From Pseudomonadota bacterium (GTDB taxonomy: Bacteria; Pseudomonadota; Alphaproteobacteria; Rhizobiales; Beijerinckiaceae): DNA of 12,941 nt. How positions within the stretch are numbered: position 1 is the stretch's first letter; every line of letters begins with the position of its first letter. Both the position numbers and the translations under genes were made by a program. The notes under the pieces were generated by a model, which worked only from the letters and a program-made list of their open reading frames with translations, ran no database searches and was not told the origin of the DNA. Below, piece after piece: positions 7,360-12,835 of the stretch. The stretch covers positions 1 through 12,941 of the forward strand of contig JAFAEL010000270.1 of assembly GCA_023423995.1 (NCBI GenBank), in the 5' to 3' direction.

Positions 7360-8384
7360 CCTCCGGGGCGACCAAAGGCGCCGCGCGCTTCCCGAAGCGG
7401 TGGGTGAGCTATGGGCTCGCAGCCCTCGGCTTGGCGCTTGCCGCCTACCTGCTTCACCGGGCGCTGAGCCGATACACGCTCGACGAGATATCCGCCTCCA
7501 TCGGCAGTATCCCCCGGGGCGATCTGGGGATCGCCGCCCTCTTCGCGGCCGCGAGCTACCTTTGCCTGACAGGGTTCGATTGGTTGGGCCTTCGCTATGT
7601 CGGCAAGCCCCTATCCTATCCGCGCACGGCGCTCGCCTCCTTCGTCAGCTTGTCGCTCGGGCACTCGATCGGCTTTGCTGGCGTGAGCAGCGGAGCCTTC
7701 CGCTACCGCTACTACTCGCGCTGGGGCCTGAGCGCGCTGGAGGTCGGCAAGCTCGTCGTCTTCTGCGGCGCGACTGTCGGACTTGGACTCCTCGTTCTCG
7801 GCTCCGCCGCGCTGCTGCTGCGGCCGGACCTGCCGGCGGGCTTCGCGGGACTCTCGCCGGGACTCGTGCGGGCGATCGGCATCGCTGGCGCGGCGCTTGC
7901 GATTCTCTACTTCGTGCTCGCCGCGAAGCTGCGCCGCCCGCTTCGGATCAGGAACGTGACCATCGAGATGCCGCCGCTCCGGCTCGCTGCGGCGCAGATG
8001 CTGGTCGGGACCGTCAATTTCGCCCTGGTGGCGGCATGCCTGGCGTCGGTTGTCTCCGCCGCGTCGGAGGCCCGGTATCTCGACGTCGCGACGGCCTACG
8101 TGACCGGCAACGTCATGACGCTCCTCACGCATGTTCCGGGCGGACTCGGGGTCATCGAGACGGCCGTCATGTACCTCCTGCCGGGGGCGAGCCTCATCGG
8201 CCCGCTGATCGCATTCCGGGTGATCTATTTCCTCCTGCCGCTCGCAATCGGGCTCCTGACCTTCCTCGGAGCGGAACTGGCCTTCCGGCGCTCAGGCGCC
8301 GCGCCGAACCGCGGGCGCCCGAACGGACGAGAGGAGGCGCATCAGCGGGCGCATGAGCCGGAAGGGGCGCTTCGGGTCGAATAG
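7356..8384 (+). CDS. YbhN-like UPF0104 / LPG-synthase-type integral membrane protein
   Basis: The 342-aa polytopic protein of the UPF0104 family is related to the membrane half of lysylphosphatidylglycerol synthase. About eight or nine hydrophobic segments are visible (roughly 17-34, 56-78, 92-110, 132-154, 170-190, 211-236, 244-261, 264-280 and 285-310). The family signature VPGGLGVIETAVMYL lies at 260-274, and GVSSGAFRYRYYSRWG at 109-124 is also typical. It is expected in the inner membrane; a role in lipid translocation or modification is an inference from the family. The TTG start at 7356 overlaps the preceding stop (TTGA), so it is coupled to the ybhP-like gene. Oddity: residues after about 311 form a hydrophilic tail without family character, and residues 313-342 are encoded antisense to the end of the phospholipase gene. 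The tail may reflect loss of an earlier stop. Confidence 0.86.
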   Translation: MTSGATKGAARFPKRWVSYGLAALGLALAAYLLHRALSRYTLDEISASIGSIPRGDLGIAALFAAASYLCLTGFDWLGLRYVGKPLSYPRTALASFVSLSLGHSIGFAGVSSGAFRYRYYSRWGLSALEVGKLVVFCGATVGLGLLVLGSAALLLRPDLPAGFAGLSPGLVRAIGIAGAALAILYFVLAAKLRRPLRIRNVTIEMPPLRLAAAQMLVGTVNFALVAACLASVVSAASEARYLDVATAYVTGNVMTLLTHVPGGLGVIETAVMYLLPGASLIGPLIAFRVIYFLLPLAIGLLTFLGAELAFRRSGAAPNRGRPNGREEAHQRAHEPEGALRVE

Positions 8385-9776
8385 GGCCGTCCCGAGCACC
8401 TGCCGGGCCGGAGCCTTCCGTCCGTCGATCGTGAAGGGGCGCAGTCCACGGGCGCCGGTATTCAGCCGGTCGATGGCCCGAACGAGCGAGCCCTCCTGCC
8501 GGACGGCATCCCGCACCTCGGCCGGGGCGACACCCAGATGCTCGCCGAGCAGCGTGTCGCGGATCAACGCGATCCTCTCGCGCGTGCGGTCCGTCCGTGC
8601 TTCGATCGCGAGATCGCACTCGGTGTCGAGCGCAATCGAGCGGTTGTTGAGGTTCGACGAGCCGACGCGCAGCAGGTCGTTGTCGACGATCGCCACCTTC
8701 GCGTGGACCAGCACCTCGCAGTCGTTGCCCTTCCGGTCGGGAACGACAGGGTAATAGACCCTCAGGCGATCATACCTGTCCGCCTTCTTGAGCCGGCGAA
8801 GGAGGTGATCCCGGTTGTGCCCCATGATCAGCCGCTCGGCCAAGCCGTGGGACTGGCGCGTCAGCACGACCACCAGTTCCGGCCCGACCGGGCGCTGGAG
8901 TTGCTCTTCCAGGATGTCGCCCAGGAAGTCGGCGGTGAGATACTGTGCCTCGATGTAGATGCAGCGCTTGGCGGCCTTCAGCACGTCCACCGTGAGGACG
9001 GCGCCCTCGGCCCAGGCCGGCGCCTCGCCCCAGCCAGGCGCCGTCCGGGAAATGCCGACACAGCAATGCGAGAAGTCCGGCGCCAGAGTGGCCGGCCAGG
9101 GATCGTGCTCCACGTCGAGTGGAGGGAGCGCCTCCCCGGCCGCATAGCGCCACCGTGCCCGCGCCACCTCCGCCACCGCCCGCGCGGCCTCGCCGTCCAC
9201 CACCATCTGGACGTCGTGGACGGGAGCGTAGGGTTTTCCCTCCGGATCCAGCCGGATCGTGGAATGCGGATCGTGTTCGGGCGTGTCCCAGCGCCGGACA
9301 GTGAGGTCCATCCCGCCCACGAAGGCGACGCGGTCATCGACGATCACGATCTTTTGATGATGCGCCGCGTAGACGGGGTGCTCCCTGTCCAGCCGGATCT
9401 TGATCCTCGGATGCTTCTGCCACTCCGCGCCGACGAGGAGTTCCACCGGCGATCCCGGCGCGTGCAGGACGGCAATGCTCCAGACCAGGACCCGGATCTC
9501 GAGATCGGGCTTTGCCTCCACCAGTTGCCGCAGGAAGGCGCCGAGGGCAGGCGCTTCCCCGCCCTTGTCGGGCGTGAGGCGGATCCGGCCATCGAAGTCC
9601 CACCCGACGATGATGACGGAGCGCTCCGCGCGCGACAGGGCCTCCTCCAGTCGGGCGAAATAGGCCGCAGCATCGACGAGTACGGCCGCCCTGTCCGCCT
9701 CGGTCACCCGCCAGCAGTTGCGGCCGGGCCTGAGGATCGGGCTGGGTGCCGGAGAGTCTTCGGGTTGCGCCTGCAT
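8292..9776 (-). CDS. Phospholipase D / cardiolipin synthase-like protein with two HKD motifs
   Basis: The 494-aa protein is a two-domain member of the phospholipase D superfamily. HKD motif 1 is HHQKIVIVDD (H140, K142, D147); motif 2 is VHAKVAIVDNDLLRVGSSNLNNRS (H358, K360, D365), both intact. SVIIVGWDFDGRIRL near residue 53 is a usual N-terminal feature of this group. Reactions could be phosphatidyl transfer (cardiolipin synthesis) or phospholipid hydrolysis; the neighbouring YbhP/YbhN-like genes point to the ClsB-type neighbourhood, but the sequence cannot decide. There is no obvious transmembrane segment. A longer frame starts at TTG 9827, but that codon sits inside the -10 of a candidate EcfG promoter, whereas ATG 9776 has GGGAGAAC-ATG as ribosome binding site, so 9776 is chosen. 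The last 30 codons overlap the 3' end of the ybhN-like gene on the other strand. Confidence 0.92.
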   Translation of the reverse strand: MQAQPEDSPAPSPILRPGRNCWRVTEADRAAVLVDAAAYFARLEEALSRAERSVIIVGWDFDGRIRLTPDKGGEAPALGAFLRQLVEAKPDLEIRVLVWSIAVLHAPGSPVELLVGAEWQKHPRIKIRLDREHPVYAAHHQKIVIVDDRVAFVGGMDLTVRRWDTPEHDPHSTIRLDPEGKPYAPVHDVQMVVDGEAARAVAEVARARWRYAAGEALPPLDVEHDPWPATLAPDFSHCCVGISRTAPGWGEAPAWAEGAVLTVDVLKAAKRCIYIEAQYLTADFLGDILEEQLQRPVGPELVVVLTRQSHGLAERLIMGHNRDHLLRRLKKADRYDRLRVYYPVVPDRKGNDCEVLVHAKVAIVDNDLLRVGSSNLNNRSIALDTECDLAIEARTDRTRERIALIRDTLLGEHLGVAPAEVRDAVRQEGSLVRAIDRLNTGARGLRPFTIDGRKAPARQVLGTALFDPKRPFRLMRPLMRLLSSVRAPAVRRGA

Positions 9777-9825
9777 GTTCTCCCGGCCTGAAACGCGGCC
9801 AAGCTTGGCACGAGCTTTCCTGAAC

Positions 9826-9850
9826 AAACACTTGGGGCGGTTAGCGTTCC
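9826..9850 (-). promoter_or_regulatory. Candidate EcfG-type promoter for the phospholipase D-like gene
   Basis: On the minus strand GGAAC (9850-9846), 16 bp, GTTT (9829-9826). It satisfies the relaxed GGAAC-N18-TT form of the EcfG consensus but matches the CGTT block less well than the other two sites. Predicted transcription start is near 9819, about 42 nt before the ATG at 9776. Confidence 0.4.
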
Positions 9851-9913
9851 CAAGCTCGGAATGCAGGGCCGGTCTGCAGGACGGGTATCGTTAAGGCGGG
9901 GACGCCTGGCTGC

Positions 9914-10123
9914 TCAGAAGCCGACGCCGAGAGACGGAACGCTCCGCAGGCATGCGACGCCCGAGCAGCGCCGTGCCACGAAGATCGACCGCTCGCCGCT
10001 CTGCGCCACCTTCCCGCTTTCCGATTGGCGCGAGGCTCCAGAAGACGTGCTGCCTCCCTGGGCCGAAGCACCACCGCAGAGCACCAGGCTGACGAACAGA
10101 GCCCCCGCGATCGCGCGTGTCAT
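9914..10123 (-). CDS. Small secreted (periplasmic) hypothetical protein, 69 aa
   Basis: This 69-aa protein has a textbook Sec signal peptide: MTR, a hydrophobic core from about residue 4 to 16 (AIAGALFVSLVLC), then GGASA with predicted cleavage after residue 21. The signal is not a lipobox because the cysteine is preceded by LVL. The mature part is about 48 residues, rich in Gly/Ser in its first half, with two cysteines five residues apart (C53 and C58 of the precursor; RRCSGVACLRS) that could form a disulphide. No family is recognised. GGAGG with a 5-bp spacer precedes the ATG at 10123. The frame is open upstream to 10228, but that part overlaps the dapA-like gene end. It lies 137 bp upstream of the phospholipase gene and has its own candidate stress promoter. 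It may be an envelope stress protein by inference only. Confidence 0.72.
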   Translation of the reverse strand: MTRAIAGALFVSLVLCGGASAQGGSTSSGASRQSESGKVAQSGERSIFVARRCSGVACLRSVPSLGVGF

Positions 10124-10128
10124 CTTTC

Positions 10129-10147
10129 CCTCCGTCTCGAACGGAGG
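10129..10147 (-). promoter_or_regulatory. Perfect hairpin covering the ribosome binding site of the 69-aa secreted protein gene
   Basis: The leader can fold as CCTCCGT (10147-10141), 5-nt loop, ACGGAGG (10135-10129): a perfect 7-bp stem. The 3' arm contains the Shine-Dalgarno GGAGG and the 5' arm its complement. There is no U-tract, so it does not look like an intrinsic terminator. A transcript started at the candidate EcfG promoter would begin near 10145-10142, within the 5' arm. Confidence 0.5.
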
Positions 10148-10150
10148 ATG

Positions 10151-10175
10151 AACCAGGGAGAAGCAGCGCAGTTCC
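10151..10175 (-). promoter_or_regulatory. Candidate EcfG promoter for the 69-aa secreted protein gene
   Basis: On the minus strand GGAAC (10175-10171), 16 bp, GGTT (10154-10151). Spacing and bases match the EcfG consensus except for the first base of CGTT, exactly as in the site before the ybhP-like gene. It lies in the 58-bp gap after the dapA-like gene. Confidence 0.55.
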
Positions 10176-10181
10176 AAGTCG

Positions 10182-11123
10182 TCAGGACACGCGCGTCGAG
10201 AGATCCGCCCGCTTGTCGAACCGCGCAACGCGACTGAGGAGGTAATCGACCTCGGCCTTTGCCCGCTCCGACAGGGCCGAACCTGGCTTGCGCTGTGCGT
10301 CCGAGGTCAGGATGCCCCGCCGGGCGAGGACATACTTGCGGACCGCCAAGCCGACGCCCGGCTGCTGCTCGTACCTGATGAGTGGGAGATGAGCGTCGAA
10401 CAGATCGTGTGCCTCGTCCCGCCTCCCCTCCTGCTGCAGGCGGACGACATCGACCAGCAGTTCAGGGAAGGCGTAGCCCGTCATCGCGCCGTCCGCGCCA
10501 CGCTCCATCTCGAAATCGAGGAACAGGGCGCCGTTGCCGGTCAGGATCGAGATCGGGCGCAGCGATCCATCGGCCTGGAAGGCGCGGAGCGCGGTGATCT
10601 TCTCGAGGCCCGGCCAATCCTCGTGCTTCAGCATCAGGCAGGAGGGGGTCTCGGCGAAGATCCGGCGTATGACCTGCGGCGTCATGACCACGCTCAGCGT
10701 GAGCGGATAATCCTGCAGCACCCAGGGGATGTCGGAGCCGATGGCCTCGGAGGCCTGACGGAAATAGGTGACGATCTGGTCGTCGGTCCGGAGCGCCGGC
10801 GGCGGCGCGATCATCACGCCCGCCGCCCCCGCATCCATCACGCTGCGCGCGAGGCCACGCATCGAGGCGAAACCGGGTGCCGACACCCCGACCACGACCT
10901 GCATCGAACCGGAGGCGCGGATGAATCGCGTCGCGACTTCCAGCGCCTCGGCCCCGTCGAGCTTGGGCGCCTCGCCCATGATTCCCAGCACGGTGACGCC
11001 CGTGCAGCCGACCTCCTCGTAGAAGGAGGTCAGTCGATCGATGGAAGGGAAGTCCACCGACCCGTCGGGCAGGAAAGGGGTCGCTGCGATAGCGAATGTT
11101 CCGGAAGCGGTGTCCAGCGGCAT
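10182..11123 (-). CDS. DapA/NAL-family (class I aldolase) lyase or synthase, substrate unknown
   Basis: The 313-aa protein is a member of the dihydrodipicolinate synthase / N-acetylneuraminate lyase TIM-barrel family, which forms a Schiff base with a 2-oxo acid. The likely Schiff-base lysine is K166 (CLMLKHED) and the catalytic tyrosine Y139 (VLQDYPLT). The N-terminal carboxylate-binding loop reads LGIMGEAPKL (47-56), where true DapA has GTTGE and sialate lyase GSTGE. The missing TT pair and the unusual QDYP and LKHE contexts mean it is probably not lysine-pathway DapA. A 2-keto-sugar-acid or hydroxyproline-type substrate is possible but unsupported. AGGAGA lies 7 bp before the ATG at 11123. 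It is divergent from a Crp/Fnr-family gene across 174 bp, which may regulate it. Confidence 0.85.
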   Translation of the reverse strand: MPLDTASGTFAIAATPFLPDGSVDFPSIDRLTSFYEEVGCTGVTVLGIMGEAPKLDGAEALEVATRFIRASGSMQVVVGVSAPGFASMRGLARSVMDAGAAGVMIAPPPALRTDDQIVTYFRQASEAIGSDIPWVLQDYPLTLSVVMTPQVIRRIFAETPSCLMLKHEDWPGLEKITALRAFQADGSLRPISILTGNGALFLDFEMERGADGAMTGYAFPELLVDVVRLQQEGRRDEAHDLFDAHLPLIRYEQQPGVGLAVRKYVLARRGILTSDAQRKPGSALSERAKAEVDYLLSRVARFDKRADLSTRVS

Positions 11124-11297
11124 GTCTTGTCTCCTGCCGCCGTGTCACATGCGGCTCCGCATCCCGCAAGCTTTCAGCTCACGATCCTGCGATCCCCGCG
11201 CGACAACGTAACTCGGTCGTTTTCGCCTAACAAAAGTGAAGGTTGCCAGGACAAAGCGCCTATAGGGTACGGTCAGAGGGATCGTCGGGGCGGCGAG
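11124..11297. promoter_or_regulatory. Divergent intergenic region between the dapA-like and crp/fnr-like genes
   Basis: This 174-bp gap must contain both promoters. It is less GC-rich toward the regulator gene (11205-11265). TTGCCA (11243-11248) and TATAGGGT (11261-11268) are suggestive on plus but only 12 bp apart, so they are not a standard pair. No Crp/Fnr-type TTGAT-N4-ATCAA palindrome and no EcfG or CtrA site was found. Confidence 0.3.
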
Positions 11298-12062
11298 ATG
11301 TCTGAATTTCAGATCCGGAACCAACTACTTTCCGCGCTTCCAGCGCGAGATCAGCTGTATCTTCAGCCGCTGCTTGAGCATGTCTTTTTGCGGCACGACG
11401 ATGTTCTGGTCGAGCCGTTCAGCAAAATCACCCATGTGCATTTCGTCGAGACGGGACTTCTGTCCGTGCTGGCCAATGCGGGTGATCGCGAACAGGCCGA
11501 GGTTGCCATGATCGGCCGCGAAGGGATGTCGGGGCTCTTTCTCGCGCTCGGGTGCGCGGAAGTGCCCTTTCGGACCTTCGTGCAGCGATCGGGGTCAGCC
11601 TACCGCATGAGCGGCGAGGCCTTCCTCCAGGCCTGCCATGCCAGTGCCGCGCTGCACCGTGCGGTCCTGCTCTATTCCCAGGTTTTCATGACGCAGGTCG
11701 CCGAGACGAGCCGCGTCAATGCCCGCCATACGGTCGAGACGAGGCTCGCGCGCTGGCTGCTGATGGCCCATGATCGCGCAGACGGCGACGATCTTCCGCT
11801 CACGCACGAGTTCCTGTCGCTGATGCTCGGAGTCAGGCGGCCTGGGATAACGGTGTCGCTGCACGTCCTCGAGGGCGAGCATATGATCCGCGCGCGGCGC
11901 GGCAATATCCGCATTCTCGACAGGTCGAAGCTTCAGGCCGCCGCGCGCGGCTCGTACGGGCTGCCGGAGGCTGAGTACGATCGGCTGATCGGCTCGATCT
12001 CGCTCGATCCCCTCGCCTCCCCCCATGGCGAACGTGCCGGCTCGCCCATGGCCGTCGCATAG
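11298..12062 (+). CDS. Crp/Fnr-family transcriptional regulator
   Basis: The 254-aa protein has an N-terminal cyclic-nucleotide-binding-like beta-roll (about 20-125), a dimerisation helix (about 125-155) and a C-terminal winged helix-turn-helix (about 165-212), with LTHEFLSLMLGVRRPGITVSL as the DNA-reading unit followed by the wing MIRARRGNIRILDR. It lacks the N-terminal cysteine cluster of Fnr (only C86 and C113 are present) and no clear cAMP-binding RS/RT motif is visible, so its effector is unknown. Such regulators are numerous in Hyphomicrobiales. The open frame reaches back to 10389, antisense to the dapA-like gene; ATG at 11298 begins the normal domain and lies right after the intergenic region, though its ribosome binding site (GGCGAG) is weak. 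The adjacent divergent dapA-like gene is a possible target. Confidence 0.9.
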   Translation: MSEFQIRNQLLSALPARDQLYLQPLLEHVFLRHDDVLVEPFSKITHVHFVETGLLSVLANAGDREQAEVAMIGREGMSGLFLALGCAEVPFRTFVQRSGSAYRMSGEAFLQACHASAALHRAVLLYSQVFMTQVAETSRVNARHTVETRLARWLLMAHDRADGDDLPLTHEFLSLMLGVRRPGITVSLHVLEGEHMIRARRGNIRILDRSKLQAAARGSYGLPEAEYDRLIGSISLDPLASPHGERAGSPMAVA

Positions 12063-12171
12063 ACTTGCGACGTCTTCCTTGCTGATGTCGTCGTCAGGGA
12101 GAGTGGGCGCGGCACGCTGAGGAAAGCGCCGGGGCCGGGCCGCATACCAGCCCCGGGCTGAGCAACTGAAC
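12063..12171. other. Convergent intergenic region, no gene seen
   Basis: This 109-bp gap lies between the stops of the crp/fnr-like and H1-like genes. A small hairpin CAGCC-CCG-GGCTG (12148-12160) is present, but neither strand shows a following T-tract, so it is not convincing as an intrinsic terminator. Confidence 0.4.
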
Positions 12172-12321
12172 TTACTTCTTCTTGGCGGCCGGCTTTTTTG
12201 CCGGCGCAGCCGGGGCCGGTGCGGCTGCCGCCTTCTTCGCGGGGGCAGCCTTCTTGGTTGCTTCAGCTTTCGATGCGGCCGCGGCCGGTGCTTTCGCGGC
12301 CACGGCGGGTTTCTTTGCCAT
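12172..12321 (-). CDS. Histone H1-like lysine/alanine/proline-rich small basic protein, 49 aa
   Basis: This 49-residue protein starts MAKKPAVAAKAP and consists almost entirely of Ala, Lys and Pro, with repeated KKAA / AKK / PAAKKK motifs and a terminal KKK. Composition is that of the C-terminal tail of eukaryotic histone H1 and of bacterial H1-like or HU-extension proteins, which bind DNA non-specifically and compact the nucleoid. It has no other domain. The ATG at 12321 is preceded by GGGGAAG with an 8-bp spacer; the stop is TAA. Low-complexity composition could mislead, but the clean start, clean stop, ribosome binding site and position between gene ends support a real gene. DNA binding is inferred from composition only. 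The upstream region carries three GANTC methylation sites. Confidence 0.8.
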   Translation of the reverse strand: MAKKPAVAAKAPAAAASKAEATKKAAPAKKAAAAPAPAAPAKKPAAKKK

Positions 12322-12359
12322 CGCAGTACTTCCCCTGTTGCTGCGTGATCAGCTTCACT

Positions 12360-12389
12360 GAGTCGCAGGAAGCGAGTCGATCGCGAGTC
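12360..12389. promoter_or_regulatory. Three GANTC (CcrM methylation) sites upstream of the H1-like gene
   Basis: GAGTC occurs at 12360-12364, 12374-12378 and 12385-12389, that is, three GANTC sites in 30 bp. By eye the rest of the window has roughly one per 900 bp. On minus, the third overlaps TTGACT (12391-12386), a possible -35, although no good -10 follows. The cluster lies 39-68 bp upstream of the H1-like start. Confidence 0.55.
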
Positions 12390-12403
12390 AAACGCAGGGT
12401 TGT

Positions 12404-12422
12404 GGAAAACTACCGATTTTCC
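12404..12422. repeat. Inverted repeat GGAAAA-N7-TTTTCC upstream of the H1-like gene
   Basis: A perfect 6-bp inverted repeat with a 7-bp spacer lies in an AT-richer patch 83-101 bp upstream of the H1-like start and 49 bp beyond the end of the 100-aa gene. It may be an operator or a weak transcript hairpin. No known regulator site was matched. Confidence 0.4.
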
Positions 12423-12470
12423 GTGTGAGTGCTGCTGGCGGCGCCTCGTGAAAAGTAGATCGCAAGACGA

Positions 12471-12773
12471 TCAGGCGGTGAGGCACGCCTCGAGGTGATC
12501 CACGCTTGTGAGCACGGCCAGTCGGGCCGTCGCGATGTCGCCGCGTCCGTGCAGGGAGGTCAGGAAGCCGAGGCTGGCGTCCCGGACCGCATCGGTGGCG
12601 TCGGCGAGGGCCGGCTTCTTCGGCAGCTCGATGGAGAGCGCCTGCAGGTGGCAGCCGATCGTCGCGGCAACCATTCGTGAATTGTCTCGGCCCGCGCGCG
12701 CCAGCACTTGCCGGAGGCCGATCACCCGATCGAGCCCGCGAGCCGGCAGTTCATCTTCCGAGACCGTAATCAT
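12471..12773 (-). CDS. Hypothetical protein, 100 aa, with CtrA-type upstream sites
   Basis: I do not recognise this 100-aa protein. It begins MITVSEDELPARGLDRV and appears mainly alpha-helical, with one buried-looking segment (MVAATIGCHLQALSIEL, about 34-50) and two cysteines (C41 and C97). There is no signal peptide or clear membrane span. The frame is open upstream to a GTG at 12884. I prefer ATG 12773 because the upstream part contains AT-rich TTA codons unlike the rest and the CtrA-type boxes, so it looks like promoter DNA. No strong ribosome binding site precedes 12773, which leaves the start uncertain. The H1-like gene lies 149 bp downstream on the same strand. The promoter context suggests a cell-cycle-regulated product, but the function is unknown. 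Confidence 0.65.
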   Translation of the reverse strand: MITVSEDELPARGLDRVIGLRQVLARAGRDNSRMVAATIGCHLQALSIELPKKPALADATDAVRDASLGFLTSLHGRGDIATARLAVLTSVDHLEACLTA

Positions 12774-12780
12774 GCCGTGC

Positions 12781-12835
12781 GAGTCACCCGTTAACCTTTG
12801 GGTAAGCTCGCCCGCGATGGTTAATGCGGCGTTAA
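12781..12835 (-). promoter_or_regulatory. CtrA-type box (TTAA-N7-TTAAC), extra TTAAC half-site and GANTC site
   Basis: Read on minus, TTAA (12835-12832), seven bases, TTAAC (12824-12820) is a full match to the CtrA consensus TTAA-N7-TTAAC. A second TTAAC lies at 12794-12790 inside the palindrome GTTAAC. A GANTC site (GAGTC, 12781-12785) lies between this and the ATG at 12773. The layout, with the full box 48-62 bp upstream of the start, fits CtrA overlapping a -35 region. Confidence 0.6.

Noticed and set aside
8538..9791. 417-codon plus-strand open frame opposite the phospholipase D gene
   Set aside because: The minus strand carries both HKD motifs with correct spacing; the plus frame is a codon-bias artefact.
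9777..9827. TTG start at 9827 for the phospholipase D gene
   Set aside because: The codon falls inside the candidate -10 element and has no ribosome binding site, while ATG 9776 has GGGAG at proper spacing.
10389..11297. N-terminal extension of the crp/fnr-like frame
   Set aside because: It lies antisense to the dapA-like gene and adds about 300 residues without domain character.
12148..12160. Intrinsic terminator between the crp/fnr-like and H1-like genes
   Set aside because: The stem is only 5 bp with a 3-nt loop and there is no T-tract on either strand.
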